Shown here: positions 52,723-63,439 of the stretch, one piece after another
Position numbering within the stretch: position 1 is the first letter of the stretch
How the letters are laid out: each line of letters opens with the position of its first letter
Assembly (NCBI RefSeq): GCF_900176345.1
Contig: NZ_FWXU01000030.1
Coordinates: 1 to 64,000 of the forward strand
From: Rhizobium sp. RU36D
Lineage (GTDB): Bacteria > Pseudomonadota > Alphaproteobacteria > Rhizobiales > Rhizobiaceae
Length of the DNA stretch: 64,000 nucleotides
Reading direction: 5' to 3'
Position numbers and translations under genes: made by a program
Notes under the pieces: generated by a model
The model's input: only the letters and a program-made list of their open reading frames with translations
What the model was told of the DNA's origin: nothing
Databases searched by the model: none

Positions 52723-54096
52723 ATGGCTCGCGACACCACCGACCATACTCCGCTGACCGGTAAAACGGAGCTGATCGATTACCTTGCCGCCGGCTCCAAG
52801 CCGCGCGAAGCGTTCCGCATCGGCACCGAGCACGAGAAGTTCGCCTTCTTCCGGGCCGACAATTCCCCGGTTCCCTATTTCGGGGATGCCAGCATCTCGG
52901 CACTTCTGAAGGGCATGCAGGGCAAGCTTGGCTGGGACCCGATCATGGATGGCGAGAACATCATCGGCCTGGCGGAAGCCCATGGACAGGGCGCCATTTC
53001 GATCGAGCCGGGCGGGCAGTTCGAACTGTCCGGCGCGCCCGTGGAAACGCTGCACGAGACGTGTCGTGAGTCCAACCAGCATCTTGCCACCCTGCGCGAG
53101 GTGGCGGAGCCGATGGGCATCCGGTTCCTCGGCATCGGCGGCAGCCCGAAATGGACGCTGGCAGAGACGCCGCGTATGCCCAAGTCGCGCTATGACATCA
53201 TGACGCGCTACATGCCCAAGGTCGGCTCCAAGGGGCTCGACATGATGTATCGCACCTGCACGATCCAGGTTAACCTGGACTTCTCCTCGGAAGAGGACAT
53301 GCGCCGGAAGATGCGGGTCGGCATGAAACTGCAGCCGCTGGCGACCGCCTTGTTTGCCTCCTCGCCCTTTACCGAGAACAAGCCGAACGGCCTGCTGTCC
53401 TGGCGCGGCGATATCTGGCGCGACACCGACAATGCCCGCGCAGGCGCCCTGCCCTTCACCTTCAATGCCGATTTTGGCTTTGCCGATTATGTCGAATGGG
53501 CACTTGATGTGCCGATGTATTTCGTGGTGCGCGATGGGCGTTATCATGACTGCACCCACATCACCTTCCGCCAGTTCATGAATGGCGGGCTGAAGGGCGA
53601 GATCGCGGCATGGGAGCCAACGCTGGGCGACTGGACCAACCACCTCTCGACCCTGTTCCCCGATGTGCGGCTGAAGCGCTTTCTGGAAATGCGCGGCGCC
53701 GATGGCGGACCGTGGCGTCGCATCTGCGCGCTGCCAGCCTTCTGGGTCGGCCTGCTCTATGATGACAGCGCGCTTGACGCAGCGGACGAACTGACCTCCG
53801 GCTGGAGCCATAGCGACGTGAACGCGCTGAGGGATGCGGTGCCGGCCCAGGGCCTGAAAGCTGCGATCGCCGGCAAGCCGCTTATGGACATGGCGAAGGA
53901 AGTGGTGGCAATTTCGCGGTCCGGCTTAAAGGCGCGCGCACGTCTCAATCGCGAAGGCCAGGACGAGACCATCTTCCTCTCGACGCTGGACGAAGTGCTC
54001 GCGAAGAAGTCGACGCTGGCGGACGATCTGTTGTCGCTCTTCCATGGCAGATGGAACGGATCCGTCGACCCCGTGTTCGACGAGTACCAGTATTGA
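52723..54096 (+). CDS. gshA: Glutamate--cysteine ligase, plant/alphaproteobacterial type
   Basis: First step of glutathione synthesis, ATP-dependent joining of Glu and Cys. The 457-residue GCS2-type enzyme has RIGTEHEKFAFF near residue 28, the glutamate-binding SIEPGGQFELSG, LGIGGSPKW, RTCTIQVNLDFSSEEDM and VDYVEWALDVPMYFVV-like blocks. This form is typical of plants and alphaproteobacteria and differs from enterobacterial GshA. It has its own terminator downstream; gshB is not in the window. Confidence 0.96.
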   Translation: MARDTTDHTPLTGKTELIDYLAAGSKPREAFRIGTEHEKFAFFRADNSPVPYFGDASISALLKGMQGKLGWDPIMDGENIIGLAEAHGQGAISIEPGGQFELSGAPVETLHETCRESNQHLATLREVAEPMGIRFLGIGGSPKWTLAETPRMPKSRYDIMTRYMPKVGSKGLDMMYRTCTIQVNLDFSSEEDMRRKMRVGMKLQPLATALFASSPFTENKPNGLLSWRGDIWRDTDNARAGALPFTFNADFGFADYVEWALDVPMYFVVRDGRYHDCTHITFRQFMNGGLKGEIAAWEPTLGDWTNHLSTLFPDVRLKRFLEMRGADGGPWRRICALPAFWVGLLYDDSALDAADELTSGWSHSDVNALRDAVPAQGLKAAIAGKPLMDMAKEVVAISRSGLKARARLNREGQDETIFLSTLDEVLAKKSTLADDLLSLFHGRWNGSVDPVFDEYQY

Positions 54097-54142
54097 GGCC
54101 TGACAAGGCTCAGCAGCCCGGTTCCAAATAGTTGTGCTCCCT

Positions 54143-54182
54143 TGCAACGCGCCGCTAAAAAGCGGTTTGCGTTGCATTTTTT
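54143..54182 (+). terminator. Rho-independent terminator after gshA
   Basis: TGCAACGC and GCGTTGCA form an eight-base outer stem with an inner CCGC/GCGG stem, followed by six T, 46 bases past the gshA stop. Confidence 0.92.
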
Positions 54183-54232
54183 CGGGCTATAGTGGCTGCA
54201 ACCTGCGTTGCGAGCCACGGGAAGGGATGCCG

Positions 54233-55156
54233 ATGTTGCCACTTTTTGAGATGATGCTGCGCGCGCAGAATGGTGCGGCCATGGATGCCATGGCCAAACA
54301 GTTCAACCTGGCGCAGGAACAGGTGACCCAGGCGATGGCGGCGTTGATGCCGGCCTTCTCATCCGGCCTGAAGCGCACGACGGCCAACCCTTACGACTTT
54401 TCGGCACTGATGGGCGCCATGTCCTCCGGCAACTATGCCAAGTATTTCGAGGACATGACCAAGGCCTTCACGCCACAAGGCATGGCAGACGGCAATCAGG
54501 CGCTGGAACAGTTGTTCGGCTCCAAGGAGGTGTCGCGCGCCGTGGCGGCGCAGGCCGCGCAGATGACCGGCATCGGCCAGGATATCCTGAAGAAGATGCT
54601 GCCTGCCATGGCCGACACGATCATGGGCGGATTGTTCAAGCAGACGACCGGACAGATGCCGGAGGCGGCCAATCCCTTTGCCGGCACGCCCATGGGGCCG
54701 ATGGTGCAGCAATGGCTTGAGAATACGGGCTTCGCACCCAAGCCACGCCCGCAGCAACCGGCGAATATCTTTGACAATCCCTTCACCCAGGCCATGCAGC
54801 AGATGATGACCGGGCAGGCACCGCAGCAGCCGCAGGCGGCGGCGGGCAACCCCTTCCTCGACAATCCCTATGCCAAGGCCTTCCAGGAGATGTTGGCCGG
54901 ATTCGGCGCTGCGGCAACGGCGACCCCTGCCGCACAGCAGCCTGCCCAAGCCGCCAAGCCTGCGCCGGCGGACAAGCCGGAGGCGACCGCTTCATCCGCG
55001 CAGACCGCCTCCCTGATGGAAATGATGAACTCGATGTTCGACAGCGGACTGGAAGTTCAGAAATCCTACCAGAAGAATATGGAAGCTATCCTCGATGGCT
55101 ATCTCAAGTCGGCGCCATCAGCCGCAAGCACCGGAAGTGCTGTGGGCGACAAGTAG
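54233..55156 (+). CDS. Uncharacterised low-complexity protein with NPF/NPY repeats
   Basis: A 307-residue cytoplasmic protein rich in Ala, Gln, Met and Pro. Short similar units recur: NPYDFSALMGAMSSG (near 52), DNPFTQAMQQMMTG (near 183) and DNPYAKAFQEMLAG (near 210), each followed by a spacer, and the C-terminus is helical (LMEMMNSMFDSGLEVQKSYQKNMEAIL), like a phasin-style amphipathic helix. No signal peptide. I do not recognise a named family. The ATG at 54233 is preferred because AAGGG precedes it by six bases. It lies directly after the gshA terminator. Confidence 0.72.
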   Translation: MLPLFEMMLRAQNGAAMDAMAKQFNLAQEQVTQAMAALMPAFSSGLKRTTANPYDFSALMGAMSSGNYAKYFEDMTKAFTPQGMADGNQALEQLFGSKEVSRAVAAQAAQMTGIGQDILKKMLPAMADTIMGGLFKQTTGQMPEAANPFAGTPMGPMVQQWLENTGFAPKPRPQQPANIFDNPFTQAMQQMMTGQAPQQPQAAAGNPFLDNPYAKAFQEMLAGFGAAATATPAAQQPAQAAKPAPADKPEATASSAQTASLMEMMNSMFDSGLEVQKSYQKNMEAILDGYLKSAPSAASTGSAVGDK

Positions 55157-55197
55157 GACGACGCAACGCCCCCTCGCCGCCCTCAATACCGGCACCC

Positions 55198-57681
55198 TCA
55201 AAACTCTTCCCAGCTGTCCTTTTTCTGATTGGACGAGGCCGGCGCTGGTGTCATGGACTGCAGGCCCGATGCCAACTTACCGAGGAGCGCCTTGGCGGGC
55301 GAAGCCACAGGGCGGGCCGTCTGCGAGACCGGCGCTATGCGTGCTGGCCTTGAGGCCGGTGCAGGAGCAGCAGCCTGTCCGCCCGTGAAACTGCGCAAGC
55401 TCGGCCGCTCCGACGGCGGCGCATTCCGAAGGACGGGTGCGCCGGTACTGGCATCAATGGTAAATTGCGAGACGAGGTCGGCCAGATTGCGCGCATCCTG
55501 GGTCAGGCCGCGCATGCCGGCATTGGTCTGGTCGGCGGCACGGGCGTTCTGCTGGGTATTTTCCTCCATGCGCGCCACCGAAGCGCTGATTTCGTTCAGG
55601 CCGACAGACTGCTGGCGGGTGGCGCTGGCGATCGAATGGATGTGATCGTTGATCTCCACCACCTGCCCGGCGATCGAGGATAGCACGGAGCCGGTCTGCT
55701 TGACGAGGTTGACACCGCCGGCGACCTCCTCGCCCGACTTGGTGATCAGCGCCTTGATGTCCTTTGCGGCATTGGCGGATCGTTGGGCCAGTTCGCGCAC
55801 TTCCTGCGCCACCACGGCAAAACCCTTGCCGGCTTCGCCCGCACGGGCCGCCTCGACACCGGCATTCAATGCCAGGAGGTTCGTCTGGAAGGCGATCTCA
55901 TCGATGACGTTGATGATCTTGGAAATTTCGGCAGAGGCGTTTTCGATGCGCTCCATGGCGCCGACTGCGTTGGAAACGATGCCGCCCGAGCGATCGGAAT
56001 CGTTGCGGGCTTCGGCTGCGAGCTTGGAGGCCGTCTGAGCCCTCTGGGAGGAGAGATGCACAGCATCCATGATCTGGCGGATGGCGGTTGAGGTTTCCTC
56101 CAGCGCCGCGGCCTGGTTTTCGGTGCGGCGTGAGAGGTCATCGGTGGCCCGGCCCATTTCCGCGGTCCGCTCGTTGATGCCGCTGACATTGGTGTGCACC
56201 GCCGCCACCGTGCGCGCCAGACGCTCCAGCGAGGCATTGAAATCGAGCCTCAGCCTGTCGAGGCCGCTTTCGAACGGCTTGTGAATGACCGCCGTCAGAT
56301 CGCCGCTGGCGAGACGCTGCAGGCCTTCGCCCAGGATCTGCACGGTTTGGGTGAGGCGCTCCTGTTCTTCCGCACGTTCCAGTTCCCGCGCGCGTCGCTC
56401 GGCATCCCCGGCATTGCGACGGTCGGCCGCTTCACGCTCCAACTGCTGTTTTTCGAGTGCTGCTTCACGGAAGACCGCGACGGAACGGGCCATGTCGCCG
56501 ATCTCGTCCTTGCGGTCCTGGCCCGAGAGGTCGATGTCTACTTTGCCCGCGGCAAGCTCGCTCATCGAGCCGACGATGCGGGATATCGGCTGCGTCAGCG
56601 AGCGCGACAGAAGAATGGCAACGGCCGCGACGATCAAGCTGAGGACCGAGCCGACACCGAAGGAAACCATGGCGGAGTGGAACAGAGCGGCACTCACTTC
56701 CTGCTCGCCGATCAGGGCAACGACGGCCCATCGCACGCCGCCGAACTCCAGCGGCGAGGCCGCTATGTAGCTGGTCATGCCGCGATAGCCTTCCAGGTGG
56801 CCTGTCGCCTCCTGGCCTGCGCCGGTGACGGTCTGCAATAGTGGCGTCTCGATCTTGACCTTCAGCGCATCATCCGTCGGGGTCCGGGCGCTGTCGTTGA
56901 TGATCTCGCCCTTGGAACTCACCAGAACCGTCTCGCCCGTCTCTCCCAGGCCGCGGGTGTTGGAAAAGACGGTGTTGAACCGGTCGTTCGGCAGTTGGTA
57001 GGCGAGCACGCCTGTCGTCCTGTCGCTGAACATGATCGGCGTTGCCACGAAGACGGCCGCGTCGCCGCCCGAGGGAGCATAGGACTCAAATTCGGAGATG
57101 AAGATCTCGCCGCCTTTGGTCGATGCCAGCGCCTTGCTGAAGACCTGCCCCAAGCCGGTCGCCTTATAGGGACCCGATGCCAGGTTCGTTGCGTAGTCGC
57201 GCTCCTTCATGACCGTGTAGACGATGTTGCCATCGGGATCGATGATGAAGATGTCATAGTAGCCGCGCGCCAACAGGTGCTCGCGGAAGAACTCGTTATA
57301 CTGCTTGTGGGTGCGGTCGAAATTGTCCTTCTTCGCCGTATCGAGAAGATATTTCTGTCCATCGGGATTGGGATTGCCGTCGATATAGCGGCCCTGCGCC
57401 TCGGCAACAGGATCGTCTCCGAGGAATTTCCAGGTGCTCTGGAAACCGACCAGCGCCTGCTGCGTCGTCACGTTGCTGGCCGTTGCCGTCAGGTCGAGGC
57501 GAACGGCATCAAGGTAGACGCGCGCCTCGTTGCGCCGGCCATCGGCTGCCGCCTCAAGCCGCTGATAAACCTGGCTATCAAGCGACCGGGCCTCGAACAG
57601 CAGGCTGACGGTCGTCGCCGCGCTGATGGCGACGAAAGCGAACACAGCCGCCGCCAAAGGAAGCTTTTTGGAAATGCGCAT
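55198..57681 (-). CDS. Methyl-accepting chemotaxis protein with double-Cache-type sensor
   Basis: A membrane chemoreceptor of 827 residues. One N-terminal transmembrane helix, a large periplasmic domain of about 300 residues with a Cache-like pattern ([28 protein letters not shown]), a second helix ([20 protein letters not shown]), HAMP, then the signalling domain with [38 protein letters not shown], the most conserved tip. The C-terminus ends DSWEEF, similar to the NWETF pentapeptide that docks CheR and CheB in E. coli. No che genes are nearby, as is usual for orphan rhizobial receptors. The Met at 57681 is used. Confidence 0.95.
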   Translation of the reverse strand: MRISKKLPLAAAVFAFVAISAATTVSLLFEARSLDSQVYQRLEAAADGRRNEARVYLDAVRLDLTATASNVTTQQALVGFQSTWKFLGDDPVAEAQGRYIDGNPNPDGQKYLLDTAKKDNFDRTHKQYNEFFREHLLARGYYDIFIIDPDGNIVYTVMKERDYATNLASGPYKATGLGQVFSKALASTKGGEIFISEFESYAPSGGDAAVFVATPIMFSDRTTGVLAYQLPNDRFNTVFSNTRGLGETGETVLVSSKGEIINDSARTPTDDALKVKIETPLLQTVTGAGQEATGHLEGYRGMTSYIAASPLEFGGVRWAVVALIGEQEVSAALFHSAMVSFGVGSVLSLIVAAVAILLSRSLTQPISRIVGSMSELAAGKVDIDLSGQDRKDEIGDMARSVAVFREAALEKQQLEREAADRRNAGDAERRARELERAEEQERLTQTVQILGEGLQRLASGDLTAVIHKPFESGLDRLRLDFNASLERLARTVAAVHTNVSGINERTAEMGRATDDLSRRTENQAAALEETSTAIRQIMDAVHLSSQRAQTASKLAAEARNDSDRSGGIVSNAVGAMERIENASAEISKIINVIDEIAFQTNLLALNAGVEAARAGEAGKGFAVVAQEVRELAQRSANAAKDIKALITKSGEEVAGGVNLVKQTGSVLSSIAGQVVEINDHIHSIASATRQQSVGLNEISASVARMEENTQQNARAADQTNAGMRGLTQDARNLADLVSQFTIDASTGAPVLRNAPPSERPSLRSFTGGQAAAPAPASRPARIAPVSQTARPVASPAKALLGKLASGLQSMTPAPASSNQKKDSWEEF

Positions 57682-57832
57682 GTATCGGACTCCGAACGGC
57701 AAAGAATTGCAGCGACGGTACGATCATCACAAAGGGCGGGCTACCGTGGTCGCCGAACCGCTGCGTCTGGCCACAGTATTTTCACGCTATGATTTAAATG
57801 CCGTTAAGGCTAATATCCTCTTGCGTTTAATC

Positions 57833-57868
57833 AAAAAAGCCCGGCAACAGCATAGGCTGTCACCGGGC
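57833..57868 (-). terminator. Terminator after the DUF1127 gene
   Basis: On the minus strand GCCCGG and CCGGGC flank an ACAGCCTATGCTGT stem-loop, followed by six T. It lies about 70 bases past the DUF1127 stop. Confidence 0.88.
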
Positions 57869-57935
57869 AAAAGGCAGGGCCACTTGGCTTTAGCCCTGCG
57901 GGGATGGGAGGGGTGGAACCTTGTTGCGCCGGTTT

Positions 57936-58226
57936 TTACCAGCGCAAATCCTGTTGTGCCCGATGCCGGGCGGTGCGCGAGAGGCGGGTCGACGGATCTT
58001 CATGCAGCGCCGTGGTGCGCAGGATCCCGTCGACCTCGGAACGGCTCAAGCCGATATCCTTCAGGTGTGCGTCATCCAGATCGCGAAGCCTGTTGATCGC
58101 CCGGCGATTTTTCGCCACGCGCCAAGCAGTCGCCACCGAATTCACCAACACGGTGTAAAGGCGCAGAACTGCCTTCTCCCGGGGCATGGCGAGATCAAGT
58201 TCGATCAACTGCTGTGACGTGCGCAT
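57936..58226 (-). CDS. DUF1127 domain protein
   Basis: A 96-residue basic protein. The DUF1127 core is INRLRDLDDAHLKDIGLSRSEVDGIL near residues 44-69. Short DUF1127 proteins are small, arginine-rich regulators; some affect RNA metabolism and phosphate or carbon metabolism in Agrobacterium. This one has a hydrophobic N-terminal section (KAVLRLYTVLVNSVATAW) and a basic C-terminal tail. It diverges from the LysR gene at 58422 with a 195-base gap, so that regulator may control it. Confidence 0.9.
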   Translation of the reverse strand: MRTSQQLIELDLAMPREKAVLRLYTVLVNSVATAWRVAKNRRAINRLRDLDDAHLKDIGLSRSEVDGILRTTALHEDPSTRLSRTARHRAQQDLRW

Positions 58227-58421
58227 GGCTCAATTCCTTCAATTTGGCACGCAAAAATTGTTCTCCGAACACCTTCGCGCTCGAAGCCTCACAATTTTTA
58301 ACCGGCGCCAAAACCGGGCGCCGCGGGTGTTTGATTTGCATGAACAACATGCCTCCGCCCTATTGATCAGTCCAACGAATGTTTCTAATAGTAATCATCA
58401 AGCAATCTGATGGACTTCGCC

Positions 58422-59375
58422 ATGTCTGCGCCTCTTGATATCGATCAGCTTCAAACCTTCATCGCCATTGTCGACACCGGCAGCTTCACCAAGGCGGCGG
58501 GCCGTGTGTTCAAAACGCAGTCCGCGGTCTCGATGCAGATGCGACGGCTGGAAGAGCGGATCGGCAAGCAGCTCTTCATCAAGGACGGGCGTGGCAACCG
58601 CCTGACCGCCGAGGGTGACAAGCTGCTGAACTACGCGCGGCGCATCATCAGGCTGAATTCGGAGGCGATCGCCGCCTTCGACGACAACAGGCTTGAAGGT
58701 ACGCTCCGGATCGGTACCCCGGACGATTATGCGGACCGCTATATGCCGGAGATCATCGGTCGCTTTGCCAAGACCCATCCGCAGGTAGAGCTCTACATCG
58801 TCTGCGAACCTTCGGTGGATCTGGCCGAGAAGATGGCGAAGGGGGAGCTGGACATTGCGCTCGTGACGCATAACCCGCAGTTGCGGCAGTCCGATGTGGT
58901 CAGAACCGAGCCGCTGTGCTGGGTTGCCTCTGCCAACCATCCACTGAAGGATGATGCTCCGGTGCCGCTGGCCGTGGGCCGGCGGGATTGCAACTGGCGT
59001 CAGCTCGCCTGCTCGGCGCTGGATGCCGATGGCCGGGACTACCAGATCCTGTTTACGAGTTGGTCGTCGACCGTCGTCGCCTCGGCTGTACTGGCCGGCA
59101 TGGCCGTATCGATCCTGCCGGAATCGGCGCTGCGCACGGGCATGCGCGTTCTGACATCAAGCGATGGTTTCCCGCCGCTGCCGCCGGTGCAGATCGGCCT
59201 GATGAAGCGGCCGGGCCTATCGACCTCGCTGATGAATGCGATCACGGACCACATCACCGCCTGCCTGGATAACATCACGCCGGTTGCGGTGGATGACGAT
59301 CTGGACGGGGATGTGAAAACCTTCCCGCGCTACTATCCGCGCCTGCGGGCGGGCCACATGATCCCGGGATGGTGA
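58422..59375 (+). CDS. LysR-type regulator, LrhA/HexA-like
   Basis: A 317-residue LysR protein. The DNA-binding part LDIDQLQTFIAIVDTGSFTKAAGRVFKTQSAVSMQMRRLEE and the effector start GTLRIGTPDDYADRYMPEIIGRFAKTHPQVEL resemble LrhA/HexA, regulators of motility and surface traits in other bacteria. The Met at 58422 is used; a Met four codons upstream is possible. Divergent from DUF1127; the position of a chemoreceptor just beyond fits a motility role but does not prove it. Confidence 0.87.
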   Translation: MSAPLDIDQLQTFIAIVDTGSFTKAAGRVFKTQSAVSMQMRRLEERIGKQLFIKDGRGNRLTAEGDKLLNYARRIIRLNSEAIAAFDDNRLEGTLRIGTPDDYADRYMPEIIGRFAKTHPQVELYIVCEPSVDLAEKMAKGELDIALVTHNPQLRQSDVVRTEPLCWVASANHPLKDDAPVPLAVGRRDCNWRQLACSALDADGRDYQILFTSWSSTVVASAVLAGMAVSILPESALRTGMRVLTSSDGFPPLPPVQIGLMKRPGLSTSLMNAITDHITACLDNITPVAVDDDLDGDVKTFPRYYPRLRAGHMIPGW

Positions 59376-59390
59376 CGGCCCACCGTCATA

Positions 59391-60017
59391 TCATGGGGTG
59401 AACAGCGTCTTCCGGATATTGGTTTTCCACTCTGTAAGAACCCGTTGCGCGGTCTTCTCGTCTTGGATCAGCGCGAAGCGAACGATAGACCCCGACAGAT
59501 AGACAAAGAGCCGCACGCGAGCATCGAGATCGATGCCGGCATCTTTCGGCAGCAGCGGACGGAAGACATCGCAAAGAATGACGCTGAGACGGTCGATATG
59601 GCGTTGATTGAGAGATTGCAGATCAGGGTCTGAGATCGCGGCAAGCCAGATCGGCAGATAGGTCGGCTCGCTGCGATAGAAGTCATAGAACTGATCGACA
59701 GCGGATTGCAGTCTTTGTTCCGCATCGTCGAGCGAGGAGAGATCAAGGAAGTATCGGATCGCGCCGTCTTCCACAATCGCGGTGTGGCGGTCGTGAAGCG
59801 CGCGGATCACGGCGGCCTTCTCGGGAAAGAACTGGTAGAGAGAGCCGATCGGCAGGCCAGCCTTGGCGGCAATGTCGATCATCTTCAGACTGCTGATTCC
59901 CTTCGTGGCGATCAGTTCCGCCGCCGCCGCCAGGATGGCGTCGAGCCGCTGGATGCTCCGCTCCTGCTGTGGCTTTTTTCGAAGCTGTATCCGCTCCGCC
60001 TTCCTCGCCCCGTTCAT
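59391..60017 (-). CDS. TetR-family transcriptional regulator
   Basis: A 208-residue repressor-type protein. The helix-turn-helix is RLDAILAAAAELIATKGISSLKMIDIAAKAGLPIGSLYQFFPEKAAVIRAL near residues 24-75, with a helical ligand domain after that. It is the last gene before katG on the same strand but 191 bases away and convergent with the LysR gene. No effector is evident; no divergent target is adjacent. Confidence 0.87.
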   Translation of the reverse strand: MNGARKAERIQLRKKPQQERSIQRLDAILAAAAELIATKGISSLKMIDIAAKAGLPIGSLYQFFPEKAAVIRALHDRHTAIVEDGAIRYFLDLSSLDDAEQRLQSAVDQFYDFYRSEPTYLPIWLAAISDPDLQSLNQRHIDRLSVILCDVFRPLLPKDAGIDLDARVRLFVYLSGSIVRFALIQDEKTAQRVLTEWKTNIRKTLFTP

Positions 60018-60131
60018 CTCCGCCCCGCCTCCTTTGACCCGGGTATCCGGACTGGGACGGAAGATATAGTCACGCCATCTTCGTGTTGATTGAAAAATTC
60101 AGTCGATTTGTTTCTTTTTGTGACAAATTTA

Positions 60132-60161
60132 CGGGAAGCCGAGCGCAAGCTCGGCTCCCCG
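60132..60161 (-). terminator. Hairpin downstream of katG
   Basis: GGGAAGCCGAGC, loop GCAA, GCTCGGCTCCCC: eleven of twelve stem pairs. It lies about 48 bases past the katG stop; the T-rich tract beyond is weak. Confidence 0.6.
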
Positions 60162-60208
60162 CAACAATAGATTGAGCTGCGGCCGGAAATCCCGGCCGCT
60201 CCCTCACG

Positions 60209-62449
<2,241 letters not shown>

Positions 62450-62493
62450 TTATTGGAGCCGGTCGGCTCGGTGAATTGAAACTGCCATTCGCC

Positions 62494-62531
62494 TACGATA
62501 ATTTCCAATCGTATTTCCTGCTGGTTACGAT
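62494..62531. promoter_or_regulatory. Candidate OxyR operator between katG and oxyR
   Basis: Three phased hexamers: TACGAT (62494-62499), ATCGTA (62508-62513) and TACGAT (62526-62531). The first two form an inverted repeat with an eight-base gap and the last two another with a twelve-base gap. Overlapping dyads in a divergent promoter region of about 150 bases match how OxyR tetramers bind, though the exact consensus is not reproduced. Confidence 0.65.
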
Positions 62532-62545
62532 CGGAAAAACCTATC

Positions 62546-63439
62546 ATGCTTACCATCCGTCAACTCCGGTATTTCGAGGCGCTGGCAGGTACCCTGCATT
62601 TTGGACGTGCGGCGGAACTGGCCCATGTGAGCCAGCCGGCGCTTTCCGCGCAGATCATGGAGATGGAAAAACACCTGGGTGTGACGCTGGTCGAAAGAAC
62701 CCGCAATAACACGCTGCTGACAGACAAGGGGCGAGAGGTGCTGGAGCATGTGCAGGCCGTTCTCGGGGCGCTCGACCGCCTGGAGGAAGCGGCCCGCCGC
62801 AGTACCGGAACACTGGAGGGGTTGATCCGGCTCGGCATCATTCCGACGGTCGCGCCCTATCTCGTTCCACAGATGGTGCCCCATCTCCGACGTACGCATC
62901 CGCTGATCGAGATCGAGTTGAAGGAAGCGGTCACCGACCGGCTGGTGGCGGACCTGCTGGACGGCAAGCTTGACGCCGTGATCGCGGCACTTCCGGTGGA
63001 GATCGACAATCTCGTGGAAAAGAGCCTGTTCACCGATACGTTCTACATGGCCATGGCGGCCAATGACAGCGAGGTGCTGGTCTCGCCCCTGACGGAAACG
63101 GAGGTCGATCCGGATCGATTGCTGCTGCTGGAGGAAGGGCATTGCCTGCGCGAACAGGCGCTGGCGGTCTGCAAGGCGGCGAGCAAGCGCAGCCTGGTAA
63201 ATTTCGGCGCGACCTCCATGACGACGCTTTTGCAGATGGTATCCCATGACATGGGCATGACGCTGATCCCGGAAATGGCGATCGAAACCGAGGCTGCTCG
63301 GACCGCAATCCGCATCGTGCCCTTTGCCGATCCGCCGCCGTCGCGGGAGATCGGCCTGGTCTGGCGTCGCTCCAGCCAGCGCCGCGCCGACATGGAGGCC
63401 TTAGCAGCAGCCATCACGGCCAGCCGCAAGATAGGCTAG
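62546..63439 (+). CDS. oxyR: Hydrogen peroxide sensor-regulator OxyR
   Basis: LysR-type regulator, 297 residues. Helix-turn-helix TIRQLRYFEALAGTLHFGRAAELAHVSQPALSAQIMEMEKHLG, then LLLEEGHCLREQALAVCK, in which Cys200 and Cys209 align with the redox pair C199/C208 of E. coli OxyR. Oxidation by peroxide activates transcription; the divergent katG is the expected target. The ATG follows GGAAAAACCTATC; no strong alternative start is seen. Confidence 0.95.
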   Translation: MLTIRQLRYFEALAGTLHFGRAAELAHVSQPALSAQIMEMEKHLGVTLVERTRNNTLLTDKGREVLEHVQAVLGALDRLEEAARRSTGTLEGLIRLGIIPTVAPYLVPQMVPHLRRTHPLIEIELKEAVTDRLVADLLDGKLDAVIAALPVEIDNLVEKSLFTDTFYMAMAANDSEVLVSPLTETEVDPDRLLLLEEGHCLREQALAVCKAASKRSLVNFGATSMTTLLQMVSHDMGMTLIPEMAIETEAARTAIRIVPFADPPPSREIGLVWRRSSQRRADMEALAAAITASRKIG

